A stretch of DNA of 64,000 bases from Gluconacetobacter asukensis. Its GTDB lineage: Bacteria > Pseudomonadota > Alphaproteobacteria > Acetobacterales > Acetobacteraceae. Position numbers and translations under genes: made by a program. Positions 16,493-25,882 of this stretch are shown piece by piece (position 1 is the stretch's first letter; every line of letters begins with the position of its first letter). Location of the stretch: positions 62,001 through 126,000 of the forward strand of contig NZ_JABEQE010000009.1 in NCBI RefSeq assembly GCF_014174375.1, written 5' to 3'. Below the pieces are notes generated by a model. The model saw nothing but the letters and a program-made list of their open reading frames with translations, was not told where the DNA came from and did not search any database.

Positions 16493-19393
16493 TCAGATGG
16501 ACAGTGTTTCGACGGGCGGAGCGTCGGTGTCGCTGGTTGCAGCTTCCTCGGCCTGGCGCAGGCCGTGGATCAGGGCCTCGCGGATTTCGGTCAGGCGGTG
16601 TTCGTCGGTGATCTTCAGCCCGAACAGGTCCTTGACGTAGAAGACGTCGACCGCGCGCACGCCGTAGGTGGTGATGTGGGCCGAGGCGATCTGCAATTTA
16701 TGGCCGCTGATCGCCTGGGTCACGTCATGAAGCAGGCCGGGCCGGTCGCGGCCGTTGATCTCGATGACCGTGTAGCTGTTCGAGGCGCGGTTATCGATCA
16801 CCACCCGGGGCGGCACGTGGATCGCGCGCATGCGGCGTCCATAGCGCATACGGCCGATGCCGCCGATTTCGCGGGCGATGTCCACCCGCCCGGAAAGGCT
16901 CTGCTCGACCAGTGCGGACAGGCGGGCGAGCTGGTGCGGCTCCTCGAACGCTTCGCCGCTGGCGTCCTGAATCCAGAACGTGTCCAGCGCCATGCCGTTG
17001 ATCAGCGTGTGGATGCGGGCGTCCACGATCGAGGCGCCCGCGATCGCCAGCGCGCCGGCGATGCGCGAGAACAGGCCGGGATGGTCGGCGGTATAGATCG
17101 TGACCTCGGTGACGCCGCGTGTCGGCAGGGGCTGGGTTTCCACCGTCAGCGGAGAGTCCCGGCGTTCGGATTCCCGGATCAGCAGGGCGTGGCGGGCGTG
17201 CGTGTCCTGGTCGAAGGACAGCCAGTAGCTGCCATAACCGAGGCCGAGGAAATGCTCGGTCTCCTCGGGGGCGGAGCCATCTTCTTCCAGGATTTCGGCC
17301 ACCGCTTCCTTGGCGCGGGCCACGCGCACGTCGCGCTCGGTCGTGGCCAGTCCGCCTTCCAGCACCTCGGCCACGCGCATGTACAGTTCGTGCAGCAGGG
17401 TTGCCTTCCAGGCGTTCCAGACGCGCGGGCTGACGGCGCGCATGTCGACGATCGTGAGCAGCAGCAGCAGGCGCAGCCGTTCGGGCGACTGGATGGTGTC
17501 GGCCAGGTCGAGGATGGTCTTGGGGTCGTCGATATCGCGCTGGAAGGCGGTCTGGCTGAGCAGCAGGTGATGCAGCACCAGCCATGAGACGGTTTCGGTT
17601 TCCTCGCCGGTCAGGCCCATTTCGGGGCAGACTTCCAGCGCGATCTCGGAGCCCAGTTCGGAATGGTCGCCGCCGCGCCCCTTGGCGATGTCGTGCAGCA
17701 GGATGGCCATGTAGAGCGCGCGGCGGGACTGGAGATTGCGCGCCAGGTCGTAGGCCAGCGGGATCTCGTCGGCCATGGCGCCGTGTTCGATCCGGCCGAA
17801 GATGCGGATGGCCTCGATCGTGTGCTCGTCGACCGTGAAGACGTGATAGGTGTCGAACTGCATCTGGCCGACGATGCGTGACCAGTCGGGCATCAGGCGC
17901 CCCATGATCCCGGTTTCGTTCAGGATATGCAGCCAGTAGGCATTGCCCTGTCGCCGGTCTTCCGCTGTGGCGTGGAAGCTGGGTGCTTCCTCGCGCGGTG
18001 CGCCCGTGGCTTCGGTTGCGGGGGCAGGGCGGAGGGCGCGCTCGGGCGGCGCGCCGCACAGCAGGTCGAGGAAGATCCGTGCCGCCTCAGGATTGCCGCG
18101 CAGGCTGGCGGCGCGGCGTTCCCAGCGGATCAGCTTGTGCATGGCCAGCGGGTGGATCGGCAGCTTGCGCGTTCGCGCCCATTCCAGCAGCCGCATCATC
18201 TGGATCGGCTCGGCATCGAAGGAGGTGCCGCGTTCGGGTAGGATCTGGCCGTCCAGTACCGTGAAGCCTGCGTCGCGCATCGCGGCATCGGCCTGCGGCG
18301 CGTTTGCGGTCGGGCCCAGCGCCTGGCGCATCACCGCCGGTTCCAGCACATGGGTCAGGCGCATGACCTCGCGCACTGTCAGGAAATAATGGCGCATGAA
18401 GCGCTCCACCCCGACCTGGCGGCCGTGGCGGGTATAGCCCATGCGCGCGCCGACCACGGGCTGGACGTCGAAGGTCAGCCGTTCCTCGGCGCGGCCCGAG
18501 ATGTAATGCAGGTGCAGCCGCACGCTCCACAGGAAGTTCCACGAGCGGCGGGCCCGCTTGGCTTCCTGCTCGGTGAGCAGGCCCAGGCTGCTGAAGCCGG
18601 GGGCCAGCAGGTCGGAGACGTGGCGTGTGCCGAACGTGTAGCGGCACATCCAGTAGAGCGTCTGCAGGTCGCGCAGGCCGCCGCGCCCTTCCTTGACGTT
18701 GGGTTCCACCAGATAGGGGCTGTCGCCGAACCGGTGGTGGCGGGCCGTGCGTTCCTTGCGCTTGTCGGTAATGAAGCGCGCGGCCCCGGCCTCGACGCAG
18801 GCGACGATGTAACGGGCCTCGAACATCGCGAACAGCGCGTCGTCACCCGCCAGCAGCCGTGCATCCAGCAGTGTGGTGCGGACCGTGGTATCGGCCTCGG
18901 CCTCGGCGATGCATTGGGGGATGGAGCGGGTGGCGTGCCCGACCTTCAGCCCCAGATCCCACAGGAAATACAGGATATATTCAACCACGCGGCTGACATC
19001 GGCCGAGGGTTCGTCCGGCGTCAGGAACAGCAGGTCGATATCGCTGAAGGGGGCCAGCATGCCGCGCCCGTAGCCGCCGGTCGCGGCCACAGCCAGGGTC
19101 GGCCGCCCGGATTCGGGCGCGAATTCCAGCGCGTGCTCGACCGTGAAATCGACCAGCGTGCGGATCATGCCGTCAGTATACTGCGCCAGCTGCTTGGCCG
19201 CGGAGGCGCCATGCAGGCGATGGGCTTCGAATTCCTCGCGCACCGACGCCTGGAACCGGGCGAGATGCCGGCGGAACAGGCCGATGGCCTCGTCGCGCGG
19301 GACGGGCCCCCCCGTTTCCGATGACAGGAGAGAGGCCGCGAGGCTTCGGGTCAGGTCCCTGACGGACAGGGAAGGAGAAGACAAGGTCGGCAT
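16493..19393 (-). CDS. glnD: PII uridylyltransferase/uridylyl-removing enzyme, 966 aa
   Basis: GlnD senses glutamine and adds or removes UMP on PII, setting nitrogen assimilation. The nucleotidyltransferase motif GGYGRGMLAPFSDIDLLFL is at residues 106-124 with catalytic Asp118 and Asp120. A central HD hydrolase domain shows HDIAKGRGGDHSELG. Two ACT domains at the C-terminus begin at EVTIYTADHPGLFSRIAG and VIEINGRDRPGLLHDVTQA. Length is normal for the family. The frame is open upstream through the palindromic element to 19588, but MPTLSSPSLSVRDL at 19391-19393 is the sensible start. It lies 225 bases downstream of mutS on the same strand. Confidence 0.95.
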   Translation of the reverse strand: MPTLSSPSLSVRDLTRSLAASLLSSETGGPVPRDEAIGLFRRHLARFQASVREEFEAHRLHGASAAKQLAQYTDGMIRTLVDFTVEHALEFAPESGRPTLAVAATGGYGRGMLAPFSDIDLLFLTPDEPSADVSRVVEYILYFLWDLGLKVGHATRSIPQCIAEAEADTTVRTTLLDARLLAGDDALFAMFEARYIVACVEAGAARFITDKRKERTARHHRFGDSPYLVEPNVKEGRGGLRDLQTLYWMCRYTFGTRHVSDLLAPGFSSLGLLTEQEAKRARRSWNFLWSVRLHLHYISGRAEERLTFDVQPVVGARMGYTRHGRQVGVERFMRHYFLTVREVMRLTHVLEPAVMRQALGPTANAPQADAAMRDAGFTVLDGQILPERGTSFDAEPIQMMRLLEWARTRKLPIHPLAMHKLIRWERRAASLRGNPEAARIFLDLLCGAPPERALRPAPATEATGAPREEAPSFHATAEDRRQGNAYWLHILNETGIMGRLMPDWSRIVGQMQFDTYHVFTVDEHTIEAIRIFGRIEHGAMADEIPLAYDLARNLQSRRALYMAILLHDIAKGRGGDHSELGSEIALEVCPEMGLTGEETETVSWLVLHHLLLSQTAFQRDIDDPKTILDLADTIQSPERLRLLLLLTIVDMRAVSPRVWNAWKATLLHELYMRVAEVLEGGLATTERDVRVARAKEAVAEILEEDGSAPEETEHFLGLGYGSYWLSFDQDTHARHALLIRESERRDSPLTVETQPLPTRGVTEVTIYTADHPGLFSRIAGALAIAGASIVDARIHTLINGMALDTFWIQDASGEAFEEPHQLARLSALVEQSLSGRVDIAREIGGIGRMRYGRRMRAIHVPPRVVIDNRASNSYTVIEINGRDRPGLLHDVTQAISGHKLQIASAHITTYGVRAVDVFYVKDLFGLKITDEHRLTEIREALIHGLRQAEEAATSDTDAPPVETLSI

Positions 19394-19447
19394 CGCGGCG
19401 TGATCGGTTTCCTGAAAATGTTGACGGCCGGACGCCCGCCCGGCCTC

Positions 19448-19610
19448 AGAGGCTGCTTCAAAAGCCACGGTTGCGGCGGCCTGATGGCGGTTTTCTGCGC
19501 TTCGCGGCGGGCAGCGATCTAGGCCGCTCCGCTCCGATGCTCGAAAACCACCGCCTGACGCGCGGCAAGCCGCGCTTCCGCTCACCATCGACGCTTTTGA
19601 AGCAGCCTCT
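19448..19610. repeat. 163-bp palindromic MITE-like element between mutS and glnD
   Basis: Perfect 18-bp terminal inverted repeats: AGAGGCTGCTTCAAAAGC at 19448-19465 and its complement at 19593-19610. Inside is a nested near-perfect pair (GGCGGTTTTC at 19486 and GAAAACCACC at 19543), so the strand can fold into a long branched hairpin. It begins 7 bases after the mutS stop. No transposase gene and no convincing target-site duplication were seen. It could be a non-autonomous insertion or an intergenic repeat, and it may stop or process the mutS transcript. Confidence 0.65.
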
Positions 19611-19617
19611 TCCAGTT

Positions 19618-22272
19618 CTATCCGTGGTCCAGATGCCGCGATTCTTCAAGCATCAGTTTCTTGAGGGCGTAGACCGTGTCCAGCGCGCCGCGCGGCGTCA
19701 AGGCATCCGGATCGAGCTGTTCGAGCATCTGGCGCACCGCTTCCGGCACGCCGGGCTCGGCCGTATCGACCGGTTCCGGCGTTGCCGGCGCATCGGTGGA
19801 GGCGAAGAGCGGCAGCGGTCGGGCGCCGACCGCGCGTTCCTTTTCCAGACCGGTCAGAAGCCTAGCCGCACGGCGGACAACCGGCTCCGGCACGCCTGCC
19901 AGCCGGGCCACGTGCACGCCCCAGCTTCGGCGTGCCGAACCCGGAACGACCTCGTGCTGGAACACCACCTGACCCTTCCATTCGCGCACGCTCATGGTGT
20001 GGGGGGAGAGGCGGGGAAGGCTTTCGGCGAGCTCGGCCAGTTCGTGGAAGTGCGTTGCGAAAATCGAGCGGCACCGCAACGTGGAATGCATGGCTTCCAG
20101 CACCGCCCAGGCGATCGCCAGGCCGTCCAGCGTCGCGGTGCCACGGCCGATTTCGTCTACCACCACCAGCGAGCGTGGCCCGGCCTGATTCAGGATCGCC
20201 GCCGTCTCGGTCATTTCGACCATGAAGGTCGAGCGGCCGCGTGCCAGGTCGTCCGACGCGCCGACGCGCGAGAACAGCCGGTCGACGATGCCGATCCGCG
20301 CGGCCTTGGCCGGCACCGGCAACCCGGCCTGGGCCAGGATCACGGCCAGCGCGCCCTGGCGCAGGAAGGTCGATTTGCCCGCCATGTTCGGCCCCGTAAG
20401 CAGCATGACGCGCTGGGCGGGTTCCAGCACGCAGTCGTTCGGGGTGAAGCGCTCGCTGCGCGGCAGCGCGGCCTCGACCACCGGATGGCGGCAGCCGGTC
20501 AGGGTGAAGGCGGCATCGTCGGTGACCTCGGGCCGGCACCACAGGCCGCCGGCCGCGAGATCGGCGCAGGATTGCAGCACGTCCAGCACCGCCAGCGCGT
20601 GGGCGATGGCCGGCACCGCAGGCTCGGCCAGGATGTCGCGCACCAGGGCGGCGAAGATGCCGCGTTCTCGCGCGCTCGCGCGTTCCCCGGCCTCGGCGAT
20701 GCGGCGGTCCAGGCTGATCAGTTCGTCGGTCGAGAAACGTGCGGCGCTGGCCGTGCCCTGGCGCAGGATCAGGTCCGTGCGGTCGCGCACGCGCGTGGCG
20801 GCGGCGGTCGGGATTTCGATGACGTAGCCAAGCTGGGCGTGGTGGCGGATCTTGAGGCTGGCGACCCCGAATTGCTGCGCGTAGTCGTTCTGCAAGCTGG
20901 CGATGATCCGCCGGCTGTCGTCGCGCAGGCCCCGTTCGGCGTCCAGTTCCGGGTCGAAGCCGGGGGCGATCACGCCGCCATCCTCGACGCGGGCGGGCAG
21001 GGATTCCGCCAGTGCCTGTTTCAGCCGGTCCTCCAGCATCGTGCCGCCGCCCAGATGGCCCATGGCATCGGCGATCGGGGCGGGGGGCGCCGCGCGGCCA
21101 TCGGCCAGGGATGCGGCAATGCGCCGGGCGATGGACAGCCCGTCGCGCACCGCTGCCGCGTCGCGCGGCAGGCCCCGGCCCAACGACAGGCGGGCCAGCG
21201 CGCGGGCGATGTCGGGGGTGCCCCGCAGCCCCTGGCGCAGGGCGGCGCGGATGCCGCCTTCCTCGATCAGCCACGACCATCCGTCCTGGCGGGCGGCGAT
21301 CGGTGCGCTACGGGTGAGGGGGGCGGCAATCCATTCCGCCAGCAGGCGGCTGCCGGGTGCGGTGACGGTGCGGCTGACGCTGGCCAGCAGCGTATGCTCG
21401 GTGGTGCCGTCGCGGGTGCGCAGCAGGTCCAGGCTGGCGCGGGTGGCCGGGTCCAGGCCCAGGATGCCGCCATTTTCATGGGCGTGGGGGTGGGCGAGGC
21501 GTGGCATCTGCCCGGCCTGGCTGCGCCGGACATAATCCAGCGCCATCGCGGCGGCGACGGCTTCTTCGTCCGAGAAGGTGCCGAAGGCGTCCAGACTGGC
21601 GACTGCAAAGGTCTCGGCCACCCGGCGGCGTGCCGTTGCAGCGGCCGGCGTGGTGGCTTCCGGCGCGCGCCGGGCATCGAAATCGCCCAGGTCGATGCCG
21701 CCGGCGGCCAGGATCTCGGCCGGGTCCAGGCGGCCCAGCAGGTCCATCAGCCCGTCGGGCGGGACGGACGCGGTCTCGAACGCGCCGGTCGAGATGTCGA
21801 TCCAGGAGACGCCCCAGTTCCGGCTGGCCGGGGCACGGCCCGCGCCGGCCGCGACCGCCACCAGCAGGTTCTGCCGGCCGGCTTCCAGGAGCTCGTCCTC
21901 GGTCAGGGTGCCGGGGGTGACCAGGCGTACCACCGCGCGGGCCAGCGGCCCCTTGGGCACGCCCTTGCCGGGTTTGCGCGCCGGTTCGGTCTGCTCGGCC
22001 ACCGCGACGCGGAAGCCCCGGCGGATCAGCCGCGCCAGATAGGCCGAGGCTGCCGCCACCGGCACGCCGCACATCGGGATCGGCATGTCGCCGTGCGTGC
22101 CGCGCGTTGTCAGCGAAATGTCCAGCGCACCGGCCGCCGCTTCGGCGTCGGAGAAGAACATTTCGTAGAAATCGCCCATGCGGAAGAACAGCAGGGCTTC
22201 GGGATGTTCGGCTTTCAGGGAAAACCATTGCGCCATGGCCGGGGTGGCGCCGTCCGGAGAAGGGAGCGTCAT
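19618..22272 (-). CDS. mutS: DNA mismatch repair ATPase MutS, 884 aa
   Basis: MutS recognises base mismatches and short loops and recruits MutL. The mismatch-wedge motif FYEMF is at residues 35-39. The Walker A loop GPNMAGKSTFLRQ is at about 627-639, and the Walker B/signature segment VVDEIGRGTATLDG follows. The C-terminal half of the ABC ATPase, including THFHELAEL, is complete. Two in-frame ATGs (22270-22272 and 22294-22296) both lie in the arms of a perfect palindrome; the downstream one is chosen because it gives the usual MTLPSP-like start, but no clear ribosome-binding site favours either. murJ lies upstream on the same strand. Confidence 0.95.
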   Translation of the reverse strand: MTLPSPDGATPAMAQWFSLKAEHPEALLFFRMGDFYEMFFSDAEAAAGALDISLTTRGTHGDMPIPMCGVPVAAASAYLARLIRRGFRVAVAEQTEPARKPGKGVPKGPLARAVVRLVTPGTLTEDELLEAGRQNLLVAVAAGAGRAPASRNWGVSWIDISTGAFETASVPPDGLMDLLGRLDPAEILAAGGIDLGDFDARRAPEATTPAAATARRRVAETFAVASLDAFGTFSDEEAVAAAMALDYVRRSQAGQMPRLAHPHAHENGGILGLDPATRASLDLLRTRDGTTEHTLLASVSRTVTAPGSRLLAEWIAAPLTRSAPIAARQDGWSWLIEEGGIRAALRQGLRGTPDIARALARLSLGRGLPRDAAAVRDGLSIARRIAASLADGRAAPPAPIADAMGHLGGGTMLEDRLKQALAESLPARVEDGGVIAPGFDPELDAERGLRDDSRRIIASLQNDYAQQFGVASLKIRHHAQLGYVIEIPTAAATRVRDRTDLILRQGTASAARFSTDELISLDRRIAEAGERASARERGIFAALVRDILAEPAVPAIAHALAVLDVLQSCADLAAGGLWCRPEVTDDAAFTLTGCRHPVVEAALPRSERFTPNDCVLEPAQRVMLLTGPNMAGKSTFLRQGALAVILAQAGLPVPAKAARIGIVDRLFSRVGASDDLARGRSTFMVEMTETAAILNQAGPRSLVVVDEIGRGTATLDGLAIAWAVLEAMHSTLRCRSIFATHFHELAELAESLPRLSPHTMSVREWKGQVVFQHEVVPGSARRSWGVHVARLAGVPEPVVRRAARLLTGLEKERAVGARPLPLFASTDAPATPEPVDTAEPGVPEAVRQMLEQLDPDALTPRGALDTVYALKKLMLEESRHLDHG

Positions 22273-22296
22273 GCGGGCCTGTGTACAGGCCCGCAT
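22270..22296 (-). promoter_or_regulatory. Palindrome holding both possible mutS start codons
   Basis: ATGCGGGCCTGT at 22271-22282 and ACAGGCCCGCAT at 22285-22296 are perfect complements separated by 2 bases. In mutS mRNA the first in-frame ATG opens the 5' arm and the chosen ATG straddles the end of the 3' arm. A hairpin of 12 GC-rich pairs would mask ribosome access. It could alternatively be the terminator of murJ (its stop is 38 bases upstream), though there is no T tract. Confidence 0.5.
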
Positions 22297-22334
22297 GCCG
22301 ATGTGCCAGCCGGGAAATGCCGTGCCATGGCCGG

Positions 22335-23903
22335 TCAGGCCGCGCTGCCGCGTCGCCGGGCCAGCCGGGCGCGCAGCATCGTCCCGGCCGCGCGGAGTTC
22401 CATCACGCCGAGCAGTTGCAGCCCGAGGCCGTAGGCCAGCATGCCGGCGGTGACCAGGAGCATCAGCGCCACGATCCGCAAGGGGCCGTGGCGGACGGCC
22501 AGGGGCCCGAGGACCGTCAGGTTCAGCATCAGCAGCACCGCTGCCATGCCCAGTGCCGCGAGCATCATCCGGGCGACCCGCGACAGCGTGGCGGGGGCGA
22601 TGTGCAGCAGGCCCCGGCGGCGCAGCACGAAGCCGAGCGTTGCCACATTGACGATCGCCGCCAGGCTGCTGGCCAGGGGCGGCCCGGCATGGAGCAGCGG
22701 ATGCATCAGCAGCAGGTTCAGGACGAAATTCAGGGTGAGCGTGAACAGGCCGATCCGCACCGGTGTCGCCGTGTCGCCCCTGGCGAAAAAGCCCGGGGCC
22801 AGGACCTTGATCAGCACGAAGGCGGGCAGGCCGATGGCGAAGGCGCGCAGCGACTGCGCCGACAGCATGGCGTCGCGCGGGGTGAAGGCGCCATGCTGGA
22901 ACAGTGTGGCGATGATCGGGTGGGCCAGCACGATCATGCCCAGCGCGGCCGGCAGGGTCAGGACCATGGCATAGTCGATCGCCCGGTTCTGCGCGCCGTG
23001 GGCGCCGTCATGGTCCTCGGCCGCCACGTGGCGGCTGAGGACCGGCAGCAGGGTGGTGCCGGCAGCCGCCCCCAGCACGCCCAGCGGCAACTGGTTGATG
23101 CGGTCGGCGAAATAGATGAACGACACGCTGCCGGCCGGCAGGTACGAGGCGATGATGGTATCGACCAGCAGGTTGATCTGGCTGATGCCGCTGCCCAGGC
23201 AGCCGATCGCCATGCGCCGGATCAGGGTATGGATGCGCGCCGTCAGGCGTGGCGGCATCAGCATCAGGCGGAAGCCGGTACGCCGGACCGCCAGCAGCAG
23301 CAGCCCCAATTGGGCGACGCCCGATGCGGTGACGCCCCAGGCCGCCGCCTTTCCGACATCGCCGGTCAGCGGCGGGAGCAGGAGGATCGCCGCGATGCCG
23401 ACGACATTGAAGGATACATAGGCCGCCGCCGCCACGCCGAACCTATGCAGGCCGTTCAGCACGCCCGACACCAGTGCCGCCGCGCAGATCAGTACCAGAT
23501 AGGGAAAGGTGATGCGGCTGAGCGTGACCGCCATATGGTAGCGGTCGCCATCCATGGGGAAGCCGGCGGCGATCACGCTGACGACCTGCGGCATGAAGAT
23601 CTCGCCCAGCACCGCGATCAGCGTCAGCCAGGTCAGCAGGACGCTGAAGGTCTCGCTGGCGAAGCGGCGGGCCTTTTCGGTGCCGTCGGTCGTGAGCATG
23701 GCGGAAAAGAGCGGGACGAAGGCCGTGTTCAGCGCGCCTTCGCCGAAGAGCTGGCGGAACATGTTCGGCAGGCGGAAGGCCACCTGATAGGCATCCTGGA
23801 TCGGCCCGGCCCCCAGGAAGGCCGCCAGCAGCTGATCGCGCACCAGACCCAGCACGCGGCTGAGCATCGTCCAGCCGCCAACCGTAAGAAAACCTCTGAG
23901 CAA
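22335..23903 (-). CDS. murJ: Lipid II flippase MurJ, 522 aa
   Basis: MurJ (MviN) moves lipid II across the inner membrane for peptidoglycan synthesis. The N-terminus MLRGFLTVGGWTMLSRVLGL and the following RLPNMFRQLFGEGALNTAFV segment are near-diagnostic. The hydrophobicity pattern fits 14 membrane helices, with charged Arg residues inside the central cavity region (SFIYFADRINQLPLGVLGAA). Length 522 is normal. It precedes mutS (62-base gap) and follows the glutathione peroxidase gene (82-base gap) on the same strand; murJ-mutS-glnD proximity is seen in related bacteria. Confidence 0.95.
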   Translation of the reverse strand: MLRGFLTVGGWTMLSRVLGLVRDQLLAAFLGAGPIQDAYQVAFRLPNMFRQLFGEGALNTAFVPLFSAMLTTDGTEKARRFASETFSVLLTWLTLIAVLGEIFMPQVVSVIAAGFPMDGDRYHMAVTLSRITFPYLVLICAAALVSGVLNGLHRFGVAAAAYVSFNVVGIAAILLLPPLTGDVGKAAAWGVTASGVAQLGLLLLAVRRTGFRLMLMPPRLTARIHTLIRRMAIGCLGSGISQINLLVDTIIASYLPAGSVSFIYFADRINQLPLGVLGAAAGTTLLPVLSRHVAAEDHDGAHGAQNRAIDYAMVLTLPAALGMIVLAHPIIATLFQHGAFTPRDAMLSAQSLRAFAIGLPAFVLIKVLAPGFFARGDTATPVRIGLFTLTLNFVLNLLLMHPLLHAGPPLASSLAAIVNVATLGFVLRRRGLLHIAPATLSRVARMMLAALGMAAVLLMLNLTVLGPLAVRHGPLRIVALMLLVTAGMLAYGLGLQLLGVMELRAAGTMLRARLARRRGSAA

Positions 23904-23985
23904 ACGGGACCTCCTGCCTTGCCGCGCGCATACTGCACGACCCCACTCATCCGGCCCAGCTTGATTCGTGCGGTGGAAGGAGGGG

Positions 23986-24471
23986 TCAGTGATCCAGGAT
24001 CGTGCGTTCGATGGCCAGGCGCATGCGCCGGGATTCGGGCGAGGTGAGGCTGACGAACCAGTCGGCCAGCGTGCCGTCCCGGCCGATCAGGTATTTGTAG
24101 AAATTCCAGCGCGGACGGGCGAGCAGGCCGCCCTGCTGCCCCAGCCAGCGGAAGAGCGGAATCGCCTCGGGGCCGCGAACGTGGCTGCGCGTGGCCATGG
24201 GAAAGGTGACGCTGTAATTGCGGGCGCAGAAGGTGGCGATCTGGTCGGCGGTGCCGGGTTCCTGGTTGCCGAAATCGTTCGACGGCACGCCGATCACCGT
24301 CAGGCCGCTGCCGCGATAGAACGACCAGAGCGCCTGCAGGCCCTCGAACTGGGGGGTGAAGCCGCATTTCGACGCGGTGTTCACGATCAGCACCGGTTTG
24401 CCCCGCAAGGCGCCGAGGTCGATCGTGCCGCCTTCCAGGGCCGGGAGGGTAAAGTCGTACGCGGTCGTCAT
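23986..24471 (-). CDS. Glutathione peroxidase-like thiol peroxidase, 161 aa
   Basis: The peroxidatic Cys36 is in NTASKCGFTPQ, followed by the family segments PSNDFGNQEPG (catalytic Gln) and WNFYKYLIGRDG (catalytic Trp and Asn). A second Cys at about 83 (FCARNYSVTFP) could be a resolving residue, as in thioredoxin-dependent family members. No signal peptide; probably cytosolic and reducing hydrogen or lipid peroxides. The enzyme has Cys rather than selenocysteine. It diverges from the nucleoside transporter gene with 169 bases between starts. Confidence 0.92.
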   Translation of the reverse strand: MTTAYDFTLPALEGGTIDLGALRGKPVLIVNTASKCGFTPQFEGLQALWSFYRGSGLTVIGVPSNDFGNQEPGTADQIATFCARNYSVTFPMATRSHVRGPEAIPLFRWLGQQGGLLARPRWNFYKYLIGRDGTLADWFVSLTSPESRRMRLAIERTILDH

Positions 24472-24554
24472 GGGAGCCGATTCGGTCTGTTGCGATCTAT
24501 AACGGGTTGGAGCCTAGAGCAGTTTCCCTCGCCGCACGAGTGGGGACGCCCGGC

Positions 24555-24630
24555 GCTGTCCGCCACTCTGGACAGCACATCGCGCAGGGCACAGTGTCGT
24601 TACGGTTTTGTGCCGTTACGATGTGGATTG
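24555..24630. promoter_or_regulatory. Repeat-bearing upstream region of the CNT gene
   Basis: A 7-bp inverted repeat GCTGTCC (24555-24561) / GGACAGC (24570-24576) is followed by a direct repeat of CGTTACG (near 24598 and 24615), 17 bases apart. These lie between the divergent peroxidase and CNT starts and could be regulator sites; no known regulator is indicated. Confidence 0.3.
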
Positions 24631-24640
24631 GTGGGGTGGA

Positions 24641-25882
24641 ATGGCGGTCCTGCATGGCATTCTCGGGTTGGCCTGCCTGATTGCACTGGCGGTGGCGTTT
24701 TCGGCGGACCGGCGGGGTATCCGCCCCCGCATCATACTGGCGGCGGTGGCGATGCAGGTGGCGCTGGGTGGGCTGATCCTGTTCGTGCCGCCGGGGCGGG
24801 TGGCGCTGCACGCGATTTCCGGCGCCGTCGATACCGTGCTGGGGTATGGCGCGCAGGGGAGTGCCTTCCTGTTCGGGCCTCTGGTCGGCCCGCGCATGGA
24901 TGTGCTGTTTCCCGATGGCGGCTTCATCTTCGCGCTGCGGATTCTGCCGCAGATTGCCTATATCTCGGCCCTGATCGCGATCCTGTATTATTACCGGATC
25001 ATGCAGCGGCTGGCGCGGCTGCTGGGCGGGATGCTGCGGCGGGTGCTGGGCACCTCGATGATCGAATCCTTCTCGGCCGTCACGACGATTTTTCTCGGCC
25101 AGAGCGAGATGCCGGTGGCGCTGCGCCCGTATGTGCCGCTTCTGACGCGGGAGGAACTGTTCGCCGTCATGTCCAGCGGCACGGCTTCGGTCGCAGGCTC
25201 GGTGCTGGTGGGGTATGCCGGGCTGGGCGTGCCGATGGATTATCTGCTGGCGGCGTCGGTGATGGCGATTCCGGGCGGGCTGCTGTTCGCCAAGATCCTG
25301 ATGCCGTCGCGCGAACGGACGCGAATCTCGGGCCTCGACCTGGAATTCGGCCATGAGCATCCGGTCAATGTCTTCGAGGCTATCGCCATCGGCACCGCCA
25401 GCGGTGTCGGCGTTGCGGTGGCGGTCGGTGGGATGTTGATCGCCTTTATCGGGCTGATCGCGCTGGCTAATGGGCTGATCCATGGGCTGGGTGGCTGGCT
25501 GGGGGTGGGCAACCTGTCGCTGGAGACGATCTTCGGCGTGATCTTCGCCCCGTTGGCATGGCTGATCGGGGTGCCGTGGCATGAAAGCGGCGTGGTTGGC
25601 GCGATCATGGGACAGAAGCTCGTCTTCAACGAATTCGTGGCTTATGTTGCTCTGGCGCCGCATTTTCATGATGCGACGCTTGATCCGCGTGCGTTGGCCA
25701 TAGCCTCGTTCGCGCTGTGCGGGTTCGCCAATCTGTCGTCGGTCGGCATCCTGATTGCCGGGTTCGGCAGCATTGCCCCCGAGCGACGGGGAGAGGTCGC
25801 GAGCATGGGGCTGCGTGCGGTGTTTGCCGGATCGCTGTCGAATTTCGCCAGTGCCACCATCGCGGGCATGTTCATCGGTTAG
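24641..25882 (+). CDS. Concentrative nucleoside transporter (CNT/NupC family), 413 aa
   Basis: An inner-membrane symporter for nucleosides. CNT hallmarks are GQSEMPVALRPY (helix hairpin HP1/TM4 region), SGTASVAGSVLVGYAG, and FNEFVAYVAL, the family's NEFVAY motif. The pattern fits 8 or more membrane helices plus two hairpins. The ATG at 24641 is preceded by GGGGTGG and is preferred over an ATG 33 bases upstream. The upstream interval has two CGTTACG copies and a GCTGTCC/GGACAGC inverted repeat. Specific nucleosides cannot be predicted. Confidence 0.9.
   Translation: MAVLHGILGLACLIALAVAFSADRRGIRPRIILAAVAMQVALGGLILFVPPGRVALHAISGAVDTVLGYGAQGSAFLFGPLVGPRMDVLFPDGGFIFALRILPQIAYISALIAILYYYRIMQRLARLLGGMLRRVLGTSMIESFSAVTTIFLGQSEMPVALRPYVPLLTREELFAVMSSGTASVAGSVLVGYAGLGVPMDYLLAASVMAIPGGLLFAKILMPSRERTRISGLDLEFGHEHPVNVFEAIAIGTASGVGVAVAVGGMLIAFIGLIALANGLIHGLGGWLGVGNLSLETIFGVIFAPLAWLIGVPWHESGVVGAIMGQKLVFNEFVAYVALAPHFHDATLDPRALAIASFALCGFANLSSVGILIAGFGSIAPERRGEVASMGLRAVFAGSLSNFASATIAGMFIG

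Noticed and set aside
19458..19649. A 63-aa minus-strand frame within the palindromic element
   Set aside because: It simply reads through the inverted repeat; no initiation signal and no family support.
19471..22434. Long plus-strand open frame across mutS
   Set aside because: Low-complexity Gly/Arg/Gln shadow of the mutS coding strand.
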